Source: an uncultured Lewinella sp. (GTDB taxonomy: Bacteria > Bacteroidota > Bacteroidia > Chitinophagales > Saprospiraceae). Taken from it: a stretch of DNA of 11,648 nt. The stretch's first letter is position 1, and each line of letters begins with the position of its first letter. Shown here piece by piece: positions 1 to 7,648 of this stretch. The stretch covers positions 1 to 11,648 of the forward strand of contig CALIGP010000310.1 of the NCBI GenBank assembly GCA_938021455.1, read 5' to 3'. The translations under genes were made by a program, and so were the position numbers. Under the pieces are notes generated by a model. It saw nothing but the letters and a program-made list of their open reading frames with translations. It was not told where the DNA came from and made no database searches.

Positions 1-36
1 CCTCTGTGCAACCTCCATGAGCCTCTGTGGTTAATC
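1..36. repeat. Degenerate dispersed repeat (CTCTGTG / TCTGTGGTTAA type), copy 1
   Basis: The stretch carries CCTCTGTG twice (1-8 and 22-29), the second running into GTTAA. A related but diverged copy lies at 9525-9557, also just downstream of a minus-strand gene end. The pattern resembles a family of short extragenic repeats seen in many environmental bacteria; that resemblance is from memory and not tested. The copy sits 16 bases beyond the stop codon of the radical SAM gene and may contribute to its 3' untranslated end. Confidence 0.45.
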
Positions 37-51
37 CCCTAATGCTTCACC

Positions 52-2493
52 TCAAACCACCACCAACCCATATCCCCGCACCAAGTCCATTTCCTCGCTG
101 TACCAGAAGTCTTCGAAGTCAGAAAACACCGCCTCATATCCAGCGCGTAGTTCCGAAAGCGTCATCAGACTTTGCTCTCGGTCTCCGATCCGTTCCAAGG
201 TATTGACCAGCCATGCCCCCCTACCCTCGTCCAACGTCAGAACATCGGTATCCCGCCGATCAAAAAGTCGGATTTCCAGCTGGTTCCCGCCAACTTTGGC
301 CACCTCCGGTTCGCCGCCTAACCAGATCACGCGGGCGGATTTTCGGGCCAACCCATCGTCTTCATAATCCAGAGCCGTGGCGATGTAGTCGGGAGAAATC
401 GTCGTGGTCGGGATCACAAAATCGAACCACTCACTGAGCGGATAATCAAAGCACATTCCGTGCATGTAATTGAAGAGAGACTTTTTCAGACCAAAGCTAA
501 ATCGGCTATGGTCGATGCCTGTGGAATCGGTAAACTGTACATCATTATTAGCAAACTCAATCGGTTGATAGTGCGGCACAATCCCGTAGGCTTCAGGATC
601 AAGACCAACGGGGCTATGCGCCGTCAACGCAAACTGATGCCAGAAGCCGGATTGGATGGCACCGGCTTCAAAGAGCTGACGAACCATCTCCAGGCTATCC
701 ACCGTCTCCTGTACCGTCTGCGTCGGATAGCCATACATAAGGTAACTGTGAACCATGACACCAGCGTCGGTGAAGGCAGCCGTCACCCGGGCGACTTGCT
801 CTACCGTCACTCCCTTCTTGATCAATTCCAACAGCCGATCACTAGCCACTTCCAGACCGCCAGAAACGGCAATACAACCACTTGCCTGAAGCAGGCGACA
901 GAGGTCGGGCGTGAAGTTTTTTTCGAAGCGGATGTTCGTCCACCAAGTTAGCCGTAGTTTTCGGCGAATGATCTCCAGGGCCAGGTCTCGCATCAGGGCT
1001 GGAGGGGCGGCCTCGTCGACGAAGTGAAAGCCATTTTCACCGGTCTGGGCAATGAGTTCTTCCATCCGATCAACGAGCAAGGTCGCCTGCACGGGCTGAT
1101 AATTACCGATATAATCAAGGCTTACATCGCAGAAAGTACACTTGCCCCAGTAGCAGCCGTGAGCCATGGTGAGTTTGTTCCAACGGCCGTCGCTCCAGAG
1201 GCTGTGCATCGGGTTAGCGATCTCGATAACGGAAATATACCGGTCTAGTGGCAGGCCGGAGTAGTCGGGCGTGCCGGTCTCGTGCATCCGGTAATCGCGG
1301 CGGAGGGAAAAATCGTTGTAGATAACCTCCCCGTTTTCGAGGTGGAAGGTTCGTTTGAGCAGAGGTTTAGTGGGCGCGGACGCAGGTGCGGGGGAAGTCT
1401 CTCGAAAGCAGTGTTCGTGCAGCAACTCAATCGGCAGCTCTCCGTCGTCCAGCGTGATGTAGTCGAAGAATTCGAAGACCCGCGCGTCCTTGACACTTCG
1501 CAACTCCGTGTTGGCAAAGCCGCCGCCCATGGCCGTTTTGACCCCGGGGTAGGTTTCCTTAAGCCACTTCGCGCAGCGGAAGGCCGAGTAGAGGTTACCG
1601 GGGAAGGGGACACTTAGGCAAGCTAAGGTAGTCTCGTAGTCTGGTAGTTTGGTAGGCTGCCGCGCGTTGGAGGTGTTGGAGGTACTGCCTTTAAAATGCG
1701 GAGCGTTTTCACTAGCCCCTCTCCGTTGAGCCGGAGGCGAAACTTGCCTGAGAGGGGTTGGGGAGAGGTTTCCTTCGCTCGGGGTGAGCTTCGCTGCTAC
1801 CTTCGGCGGTGGGGAGAGGTTTCCTTCGCTCGGGATGAGCTTCGCTGCTGCCTTCGGCGGTAGGGAGAGGTTTCCTTCGCTCGGGGTGAGCTTCGCCTTC
1901 AGCACCTCTATGGTAACCTCATCCACAAAAGTCATCGGTCCCTGCAGCTTTTCGTACAGCTCATCAAACGAGTTAGCGCTGCGGCCAATTCGTTCTGCGT
2001 AGCGGCTGAAGCCAAAATCGGGATCTACGCATTCAACGATGAAGTCGGAGAGATCCTCGAGGTAGAGGGTGGCCAGGTGCTTGCCTTTGTCCTGATGGCC
2101 CATTGCGCCAAAAGCATAATCCAGTTCGCTGAGTTGATCAAAGCGGCTGGCCTGTGGCAGGAAGTTCTCGCTGGCAATCTGCCGGGCAAGCGTTGGTTGC
2201 TTTCCCTGTAAGAAAGCGATGACGGTCTCTACCGTTGCCAGATACTCTTCGCGCAGGGCGAAGATTCGTTTGGCATTGCTAGTTGCATCCCCTCCTTGCA
2301 CCTGCGGCCGCGCCCGCTCAAATATCTCCGCCAGGCGATGCTGCGTAAACAGCTCCAGAATCACCTCGATGCCCAAGTCCATCTGCTCCGCAGGAATTCC
2401 CTTTGTGTTCAGAAACCCCTTCAGGTAAGCCGTCGCCGGGTAGGGCGTATTCAGCTGGGTGAAGGGGGGCGTTATGAGGAGGATGTGGGGCAC
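52..2493 (-). CDS. B12-binding-type radical SAM protein with repeat insertion
   Basis: This is an 813-residue cytoplasmic enzyme of the radical SAM superfamily with an N-terminal cobalamin-binding-like Rossmann region. The N-terminus has the first strand LLITPPF. The second half of the Rossmann region follows at about 283-345, with LSVPFPGNLYSA and MGGGFANTE. The iron-sulfur cysteines are C447, C452 and C455 in GCYWGKCTFC, a CX4CX2C spacing rather than the canonical CX3CX2C. No DxHxxG motif for base-off B12 binding is visible, as in many members of this class, so cobalamin use is inferred. The radical SAM barrel spans about 435-660, followed by a C-terminal accessory part. Residues about 195-280 are a repeat-derived linker with three 17-residue units. 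The start is GTG at 2493: an in-frame stop lies 30 bases upstream and no ATG lies between. The substrate is unknown; such proteins methylate or rearrange varied substrates. Confidence 0.9.
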   Translation of the reverse strand: MPHILLITPPFTQLNTPYPATAYLKGFLNTKGIPAEQMDLGIEVILELFTQHRLAEIFERARPQVQGGDATSNAKRIFALREEYLATVETVIAFLQGKQPTLARQIASENFLPQASRFDQLSELDYAFGAMGHQDKGKHLATLYLEDLSDFIVECVDPDFGFSRYAERIGRSANSFDELYEKLQGPMTFVDEVTIEVLKAKLTPSEGNLSLPPKAAAKLIPSEGNLSPPPKVAAKLTPSEGNLSPTPLRQVSPPAQRRGASENAPHFKGSTSNTSNARQPTKLPDYETTLACLSVPFPGNLYSAFRCAKWLKETYPGVKTAMGGGFANTELRSVKDARVFEFFDYITLDDGELPIELLHEHCFRETSPAPASAPTKPLLKRTFHLENGEVIYNDFSLRRDYRMHETGTPDYSGLPLDRYISVIEIANPMHSLWSDGRWNKLTMAHGCYWGKCTFCDVSLDYIGNYQPVQATLLVDRMEELIAQTGENGFHFVDEAAPPALMRDLALEIIRRKLRLTWWTNIRFEKNFTPDLCRLLQASGCIAVSGGLEVASDRLLELIKKGVTVEQVARVTAAFTDAGVMVHSYLMYGYPTQTVQETVDSLEMVRQLFEAGAIQSGFWHQFALTAHSPVGLDPEAYGIVPHYQPIEFANNDVQFTDSTGIDHSRFSFGLKKSLFNYMHGMCFDYPLSEWFDFVIPTTTISPDYIATALDYEDDGLARKSARVIWLGGEPEVAKVGGNQLEIRLFDRRDTDVLTLDEGRGAWLVNTLERIGDREQSLMTLSELRAGYEAVFSDFEDFWYSEEMDLVRGYGLVVV
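1716..1757. repeat. Inverted repeat inside the radical SAM gene
   Basis: CCCCTCTC (1716-1723) and GAGAGGGG (1750-1757) are perfect 8-base inverted repeats separated by 26 bases. The loop contains a small GCC-GGA-GGC hairpin. This is the layout of short palindromic extragenic elements, yet it is translated here as part of the linker (PTPLRQVSPPAQRRGASE). It directly abuts the 51-base tandem repeats, so the two probably arrived as one element. Confidence 0.6.
1760..1896. repeat. 51-bp tandem repeats, in frame, 2.7 copies
   Basis: Two full units (1760-1810 and 1811-1861) and a third partial unit (1862-1896) share GGGAGAGGTTTCCTTCGCTC and what follows, with only a few differences. The unit length is 51 bases, exactly 17 codons, so the reading frame is kept. 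On the coding strand each unit gives AKLTPSEGNLSPPPKVA or a close variant. The units differ at the T/I, L/P and A/V positions, so they are not freshly duplicated copies. Confidence 0.9.
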
Positions 2494-2566
2494 GGGGCGA
2501 AGGTACGGAATGGAGGCCTTCTACATCTTTCAGCGCTATGTTAGCCACAAAAGAGGGTATAAAAAA

Positions 2567-2589
2567 GCCGGCCTCTTATTGAGACCGGC
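2567..2589 (-). terminator. Minus-strand intrinsic terminator upstream of radical SAM gene
   Basis: Read on the minus strand, GCCGGTCTC, loop AATAA and GAGGCCGGC form a 9-bp stem with a single U-G wobble, followed at once by TTTTTT (2561-2566). On the plus strand the same position is a C-A mismatch and no T run follows, so the element is directional. It lies about 70 bases before the radical SAM start, with no recognised minus-strand gene above it. It either ends an unrecognised transcript from 2590-3380 or acts as an attenuator in the radical SAM leader. Confidence 0.7.
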
Positions 2590-3142
2590 AAGTAATGTGT
2601 GTTCCAATATAATTATATAGCTTATGAAAAATAAAAAGTAAATGCAAACCCTAAATCGTTTTACCCTAGCGTAAAGTCCTTTGCTCATATGAATACATAT
2701 ATCAAATCAAAGACAACAATATTTTTTTGATAACATGGTCAACAGGAGACCCTTTTCAATGGCTTTCCCGAATAAAAATCCATCTATCAATCTGGCGCTA
2801 TACTCCCTACCACCTATTTTCTGAGTTAAAAATAATAGACCAACTCTTTCATTTAATCGCTAACATTTTAGATTAATGGCATAAATCAATCGAGTTCAAT
2901 AAAAGCGCTTCATTAAACGAGTAATAGCAAGGCGTTTGGGTTATGGTCCAATAATCTTATGTAAGTTCAGCAGCATCACTTTGTGGAAAGTAGCTAACAA
3001 ATCATAAAACGCTTATCCTGCTAAAAAAATATGATTAAAAACACTTTATGGGGGTTAAATTTAGACTAAAGAATCTATTAAAAAGCGCCAAAAGTGGTGA
3101 AGTCAACTTTTTCAGGTGTGAACCACAGTTTTACCTCTTCAA

Positions 3143-3159
3143 ACATCTTAGTAAGATGT
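3143..3159. promoter_or_regulatory. Palindrome, possible operator
   Basis: ACATCTTA-G-TAAGATGT is a perfect 8-base inverted repeat around one central base. It lies in non-coding DNA 274 bases before the kinase start codon. The two-fold symmetry would suit a dimeric DNA-binding protein, but a hairpin or chance is equally possible. No second copy was seen elsewhere in the window. Confidence 0.3.
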
Positions 3160-3304
3160 ACACTTTTCTGACTACATTCAATTTCATAAAAAACAGGAGT
3201 ATCGAATACAGGTGCAAAACAAACTGGCCCAACTAGTCTTCGGGGTTCGGATATCAGTACTAGGTTATTGTAATTTCGTATTTCCTGTATCAAAATATTC
3301 TTGT

Positions 3305-3312
3305 TAGCTTTG
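3305..3312 (+). promoter_or_regulatory. Possible -7 box (TAGCTTTG) for the sensor kinase
   Basis: TAGCTTTG fits the Bacteroidota -7 consensus TAnnTTTG. It would give a leader of about 115 bases before the kinase ATG. No TTG is found at the usual -33 distance, so support is weak. Confidence 0.25.
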
Positions 3313-3432
3313 ATAAACTAAGAACAATACACCTTTTTACAGACGACTTCCTACTTCAGTTCGTCAATCGATCATACCATCTCATTGAAAGTTCTCGATT
3401 ACGGTCATCCCAATTTGATCAATAAAATTTGG

Positions 3433-6400
3433 ATGAACGGTTCAATACTGTTTTTACTTTTACTGTCCCCGATCTTTCTCGTGGGCCAGGCACAGCCGTA
3501 CGAGATAAAACTTATTTCCTTTGAGAACGGCCTTCCTAATCGCTGGGTTACCTGCGTGGCTCAGGATTCTACCGGACTGATGTGGATCGGCATGGCCACG
3601 GGCTTGGCCACTTATAACGGACAAGAATTCGTGTTAGCAATGGATCGAGAAGGCTTACCATTCTCCAGGTTCATAACCAACCTTCAATTGACAAAAGATA
3701 ACCAGTTTCGCATTTTCACCGATGACGGAACTTCCTTCGTTTTTTCTCCCTACACCCGTGATTCTCGAGGCTACAATTTTCGACAGGAGCGTTTTCCGAA
3801 TCGCCTTAAAAGGGTTCTCCCACCCGCTTTGACCTCGTCTCTATTTTTTAAAGACCCTACCGGCCAGGTATTCGGCCCGGACCTTGTCACCAGAATCGAC
3901 TCAATAGATCGATATAATCAAACCTATCAACCAACTCCCTGGGGCACCATCCTACTTACCTCCAATGAATGGCGGGCAACCGAATATGATACTAGTGGCA
4001 CCGCTATTCGACGGATTGATTTACCTCCAAGTAAAGCCGCCTTCCCGCGACCAAACTTTTTAATGGAAGAAGCAGAACAGTACAGCTACAGTTTTCAAAT
4101 TCCACCGGAGATGAACCGCTTCGAAGATCTACTCTGGTCCTTAAACAAAGAAGGTAAGGCATCACAAATCTTTTTAAAAAAAGACGGTAAACCGTTTATC
4201 TTCAAAAATTTAGGGAAAGCTGTAGAAGACAGAAGGTTTGTCCTCCAGCGTGCCCCCAACCAAAACTTGTGGCTGGCCACTCAGGAACGTATGTGGGCCT
4301 TTGATGAGAATGGAGAAATGATTGCAGATCTATCCAGCCAATTAAATGAACTAGCTGGCGTTGCCTGGAGCCCAATGCACTTTTTCAATGATCCCTATGG
4401 AAACATTTGGTTGAGTACTACTACTGGCATATTCCTGATTAACGTACGTTCTAATCTTTTTAAGACCTACTTCAAGGAGGAGCGAAACACCTCCATTAGG
4501 GGAATTATCGAACTAAATGATGGGCGTTTGCTGGTAGGTACTTACCAAAAAAATCGGATAATCGATTTAGCGACCGATTCGATAAAGCCGCTCTGCCCAC
4601 CCGACAATTGTTGGCACTTTAATGCCTTTTTCCGCATGGAAAGTGGGGAAATCTTAACCGGCACGTACGGTAATACGATTAGTACAATCCGGAATGACTC
4701 CATCGTAGTTTCAGGGGGAAACTTTGTAAGGGTTCCTCTCCTCCTGCCTTATTATCATTCCCCAAGCAAAACCTATTTCTACGGCTCCAACCAAGGCATT
4801 TACGTATCAGAAGCTCATGACCGGAACTACCTCCCCTACCCCAAACTTAATGACTTCGATCTCATTCAACAATCAACCATTACCCACTTTCATGACAACC
4901 CTTCGGGCTTATGGATCGGAAGTTCGAATGGTCTTTTCTTACTACACGCTGAAAAAGGAATCATCCGTTCTGAGTTCAGCAAATACAACGTAAAGCATTT
5001 TTACGAAGACGACCAAGGGATTTTCTGGATTGCCACCGCCAATACTGGTCTTATACGTTGGAATCCTGAGACTAATGATCGTCGTACTTTCACCGTTGAG
5101 GATGGTCTCACCAACAACACACTTTACGCTGCTTATCAGGATGATGAAGGCTACCTCTGGCTACCAAGTAACAAAGGCCTAATGCGGTTTAGTCTAAAGG
5201 ACGAGAATGTCATTAGTTTTCACCCAGCAGACGGTATAGCGCACGAGGAATTCAATACCTTTTCTCACTACAAAGCCACCGATGGCACGCTGTATTTCGG
5301 AGGGCTTGATGGCTTGACATCCTTCCACCCATCCACCATAAAGCTCAAGGAGAACAAGGCGCCACTCCGCATTAACAGTCTAACACAATACATCAATACT
5401 ACCGATAGAATCGAAGATCGGACCGCCTCCCTCCTTAGCGACAAAAAAATTGAAATGGCCCCGGGCGATAAATTTTTCTTGGTCACTTTCAACTTACTCG
5501 ACTATACTTCTTCTGACATCTCTTACGCCTGGAAAATGGAAGGTGTGTTTGACGACTGGAACTACCAGAAAGAGAATAGTCTACGCCTTTTAGGTCTTCC
5601 CTACGGCACCCATAGTCTACGCATAAAAGCACGATCTTCCGGGAGTGGTTGGATTAACCGAGAGTTAATTATCCCCGTTGTAGTTTACCGGCCTTTTTAT
5701 TTATCCCTCCCCTTCTTGTTGGCAATACCACTCTTCTTGGCCTTGATCACCTTCGGGTTCATTTGGTACCGTACGGCCCGCCTGCACCAAAGGAGCTTAA
5801 TACTCCAACGGGAAGTGGCCGAGCGGACGGAAGAACTGGCCCTTAAAAACAAAGAACTCCAAAACATCAATTCCACCAAAGACCGGCTCTTTGCTATGAT
5901 TTCCCACGACCTCCGGGCGCCTTTAATTTCTTTGCGGGGGCTTACCAAAAAAGTAAATTTTCTAATCGAAAGAGGCCGAATCGCTGAGGTAAGTCAAATC
6001 GGAGAAACCGTAGACGGTGCCGTAAATCGTACCCAAAAGTTACTTGACAATCTCCTTTCCTGGGCCATCGTCCAGGGAGAAGACTTTAAGTACCAGCCCG
6101 AGAACCTGGAAGTCGCAGAATTACTCAAAGAAGTTAGCTCCTTATACCTCGATTTGGCTAATGCTAAGTCAATTAGCCTCATGGTCAATAATCAGCGAGA
6201 AAAAGTATATGCCGACAAGCAGAGCGTACTAACCATCTTGCGTAACCTTCTGGATAACGCCATAAAGTTCACCCCCAGAGGGGGCAAGGTTACCCTTTCG
6301 GCATTATCCAGCACACAAAATGACTTCACCTCACTGGTTATATCGGATAATGGAGTAGGAATACCTCCCTCACAGCTTGAAAACATCTTTGCTCTCGATC

Positions 6401-6561
6401 ACCGGTATTCCACCGACGGGACGGCCGGTGAACGAGGTACCGGACTCGGACTAGTGTTATGCTCGGATCTAGCCCATCAAAATAGCGGGCAGTTATCCGC
6501 TCTAAGTATCCCCGGCGAAGGGAGTATTTTCACCCTTCAACTTCCCGCTTATAAGCGGTGA
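3433..6561 (+). CDS. Periplasmic-sensor two-component histidine kinase (Reg_prop/Y_Y_Y)
   Basis: A 1042-residue inner-membrane sensor kinase. Residues 1-20 form a signal peptide (SILFLLLLSPIFLVGQA). Beta-propeller Reg_prop repeats follow, each with a WIG/WLS-type core: near 45 (LMWIGMATGLATY), 320 (IWLSTTTGIFLI), 492 (LWIGSSNGLFLL), 530 (FWIATANTGLIRW), 573 (LWLPSNKGLMRF) and 619. The Y_Y_Y domain spans about 675-752. One membrane helix lies at about 755-780, followed by a short coiled coil. The HisKA H-box is SHDLRAP with phospho-acceptor H825. The ATPase domain has N-box LLDNAIKF (N942), SDNGVGIP (D972) and GTGLGL (from G1002). Unlike hybrid HTCS proteins it ends there, without receiver or AraC domains. 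The ATG at 3433 has an A-rich leader; a TTG at 3385 would add 16 residues, including a lysine before the hydrophobic core, and cannot be excluded. The ligand is unknown. Confidence 0.93.
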   Translation: MNGSILFLLLLSPIFLVGQAQPYEIKLISFENGLPNRWVTCVAQDSTGLMWIGMATGLATYNGQEFVLAMDREGLPFSRFITNLQLTKDNQFRIFTDDGTSFVFSPYTRDSRGYNFRQERFPNRLKRVLPPALTSSLFFKDPTGQVFGPDLVTRIDSIDRYNQTYQPTPWGTILLTSNEWRATEYDTSGTAIRRIDLPPSKAAFPRPNFLMEEAEQYSYSFQIPPEMNRFEDLLWSLNKEGKASQIFLKKDGKPFIFKNLGKAVEDRRFVLQRAPNQNLWLATQERMWAFDENGEMIADLSSQLNELAGVAWSPMHFFNDPYGNIWLSTTTGIFLINVRSNLFKTYFKEERNTSIRGIIELNDGRLLVGTYQKNRIIDLATDSIKPLCPPDNCWHFNAFFRMESGEILTGTYGNTISTIRNDSIVVSGGNFVRVPLLLPYYHSPSKTYFYGSNQGIYVSEAHDRNYLPYPKLNDFDLIQQSTITHFHDNPSGLWIGSSNGLFLLHAEKGIIRSEFSKYNVKHFYEDDQGIFWIATANTGLIRWNPETNDRRTFTVEDGLTNNTLYAAYQDDEGYLWLPSNKGLMRFSLKDENVISFHPADGIAHEEFNTFSHYKATDGTLYFGGLDGLTSFHPSTIKLKENKAPLRINSLTQYINTTDRIEDRTASLLSDKKIEMAPGDKFFLVTFNLLDYTSSDISYAWKMEGVFDDWNYQKENSLRLLGLPYGTHSLRIKARSSGSGWINRELIIPVVVYRPFYLSLPFLLAIPLFLALITFGFIWYRTARLHQRSLILQREVAERTEELALKNKELQNINSTKDRLFAMISHDLRAPLISLRGLTKKVNFLIERGRIAEVSQIGETVDGAVNRTQKLLDNLLSWAIVQGEDFKYQPENLEVAELLKEVSSLYLDLANAKSISLMVNNQREKVYADKQSVLTILRNLLDNAIKFTPRGGKVTLSALSSTQNDFTSLVISDNGVGIPPSQLENIFALDHRYSTDGTAGERGTGLGLVLCSDLAHQNSGQLSALSIPGEGSIFTLQLPAYKR
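6545..6558. repeat. 14-bp perfect palindrome at the convergent gene ends
   Basis: CCGCTTATAAGCGG is its own reverse complement. It spans the last codons of the kinase and the final codons plus TAA stop of the response regulator. No T run follows on either strand, so it is not a standard intrinsic terminator, although a short hairpin could form in either transcript. Confidence 0.5.
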
Positions 6562-7286
6562 AGCCAGCTGGCGACCTCATCCCGATAAGAACTGCCGATT
6601 ACAAGCGTTTCTCCAGCGACAACTATTTCAGAATCCGCGAAGCTAAGTTGGTCAACCATATTAAAGTTAACGATCTGGCTTCGGTTGACTTGTAAAAAGC
6701 CCTGCCCTGCCAACGTTTCTTTAAACCTTCTCAACGGCTTATTTACCACGTATCGACGCCCATTATCATGGATGTAACAATAGTTCCCGTCCGCTTCAAT
6801 GAGCGAGATGTCCGCAACAATCAGCTTCACGAGCCCCTTCCCGTGACGGACAAACAAAAACTTGTTAACGATTTGCTTCCGTGACCAATCATCAAGTGCT
6901 TGATCGACCGTGTGCAGGTCGTCAGAATTACTAAGAGCTCGCTCGATAATGGCATTCAAACTTACGGGCTTTATCGGTTTTTCAATGTAGCCACTCGGGA
7001 ATTCTGTTTTCGCGTATTCGTACACCTTACGGTCGTTACTGGAAGTCATTAAAACTACCGGTATGCCTTTCTTACGCATTTTTGTTACGAGCTGAATGCC
7101 AATCGGCTTGCCTCTAAAAAAAATATCTGCTAACACCAAATCTGGCAGCTCATCATCGGCCGGGGTCCATTCATTCGGTTTTTCGACAAGGGGCAAAACT
7201 TGGTACCCCAATTCAGTCAATACCATTTCGAGCTCTAGAGCATAGCTCGTATCATCTTCAATGATCTGAATCTTCGTCTTTGGCAT
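6549..7286 (-). CDS. LytTR-family response regulator
   Basis: A 245-residue cytoplasmic transcription factor. The receiver domain (about 1-120) has the full phosphorylation pocket: acidic pair D11/D12, phospho-acceptor D54 in VLADIF, T81 and K103 in the KP turn. The LytTR DNA-binding domain covers about 142-245, with the usual ISLIEADGNYCYIHD and FLQVNRSQIVN signatures. The gene ends inside the 3' end of the sensor kinase (13-nt overlap, convergent), which makes the kinase a likely partner although the two cannot share an mRNA. LytTR regulators more often work with LytS-type kinases (His_kinase family), whereas this neighbour has a HisKA domain, so the pairing is an inference. The start is ATG at 7286; there is no Shine-Dalgarno sequence, and a -7-like box lies only 4 bases upstream. 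Confidence 0.94.
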   Translation of the reverse strand: MPKTKIQIIEDDTSYALELEMVLTELGYQVLPLVEKPNEWTPADDELPDLVLADIFFRGKPIGIQLVTKMRKKGIPVVLMTSSNDRKVYEYAKTEFPSGYIEKPIKPVSLNAIIERALSNSDDLHTVDQALDDWSRKQIVNKFLFVRHGKGLVKLIVADISLIEADGNYCYIHDNGRRYVVNKPLRRFKETLAGQGFLQVNRSQIVNFNMVDQLSFADSEIVVAGETLVIGSSYRDEVASWLHRL

Positions 7287-7290
7287 TTAA

Positions 7291-7298
7291 CAAAAGTA
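7291..7298 (-). promoter_or_regulatory. Possible -7 box (TACTTTTG) of the response regulator
   Basis: On the minus strand TACTTTTG, then TTAA, then the ATG at 7286. The box fits TAnnTTTG. Transcription from it would start at or next to the start codon, giving a leaderless or nearly leaderless mRNA. The nearest upstream TTG is 24 bases away, slightly long for a -33 element. Confidence 0.35.
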
Positions 7299-7610
7299 AA
7301 CGGATGGTAGAAAAGAAAACTTCAAAAACCTGAATGCAATGATAGAACCTGCTTTTTTTTATTTAAAAGCCATTTTTCGCACTGTAAAGTTCAACCCATG
7401 AGATAGAAATCTAAGATTCTGAGCCCCGCGTTTCACTTTTAGACGCCGCAAATAAGCAATCCGCTACTCTAGAGTTTTCTTACCGTATACGAGTCCTCAT
7501 CCTTACAACATCGGGTCAATCTCTTCCACCGAGTACATGCCTCTTTGCTCAGCTAACTACCTTCGCACCTGCGGACGCGCCCTTTATTACAAACCGCCAG
7601 TAAAGAAAAA

Positions 7611-7634
7611 AGCCGCCTCCCTCAGGAAACGGCT
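7611..7634 (-). terminator. Minus-strand intrinsic terminator after the 29-codon ORF
   Basis: On the minus strand AGCCGTTTCC, loop TGAG and GGAGGCGGCT pair over 10 bp, using two U-G wobbles, and TTTTTT follows directly. On the plus strand the same two positions are C-A mismatches. The element begins 14 bases after the stop codon of the small ORF at 7649-7738. It cannot be the ahcY terminator, which is a separate, stronger hairpin at 7904-7941. Confidence 0.8.
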
Positions 7635-7648
7635 ATAAGAACAGTAAT

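Larger units (their letters stand above)
2494..3432. other. AT-rich intergenic region without a recognised gene
   Basis: This 0.9-kb stretch is visibly richer in A and T than the flanking genes. It separates the divergently transcribed radical SAM gene (minus) and sensor kinase (plus), so it should hold both promoters. It contains the minus-strand terminator at 2567-2589, a 17-base palindrome at 3143-3159 and a possible -7 box at 3305-3312. Short open frames occur on both strands, for example 2536-2688 (-) and 3078-3293 (-), but none has clear family similarity, and the first reads through the terminator. I see no tRNA, riboswitch or transposase. Confidence 0.6.

Noticed and set aside
460..951. 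163-codon plus-strand open frame inside the radical SAM gene
   Set aside because: It lies opposite the conserved radical SAM barrel, and its translation is cysteine- and histidine-rich without any domain; it is a shadow frame.
1760..1896. CRISPR-like direct repeats
   Set aside because: The units abut without spacers, stay in frame with the radical SAM gene, and no cas gene is near; they are coding tandem repeats.
2536..2688. 50-codon minus-strand frame with a hydrophobic middle (IYFLFFISYIIILE)
   Set aside because: Its last third reads through the directional terminator at 2567-2589, which argues against it being the terminated gene; the hydrophobic part is what AT-rich DNA gives by chance.
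3078..3293. 71-codon minus-strand frame in the intergenic region (ending near WFTPEKVDFTTF)
   Set aside because: No family, promoter or terminator could be tied to it, and a plus-strand frame of similar length overlaps it; left as unproven, although a decayed or repeat-derived gene is possible.
7503..7538. 11-codon minus-strand frame (MYSVEEIDPML) after AGAGG, as a leader peptide
   Set aside because: Too short to judge; no attenuator hairpin pair follows it before the response regulator, and such frames are common by chance.
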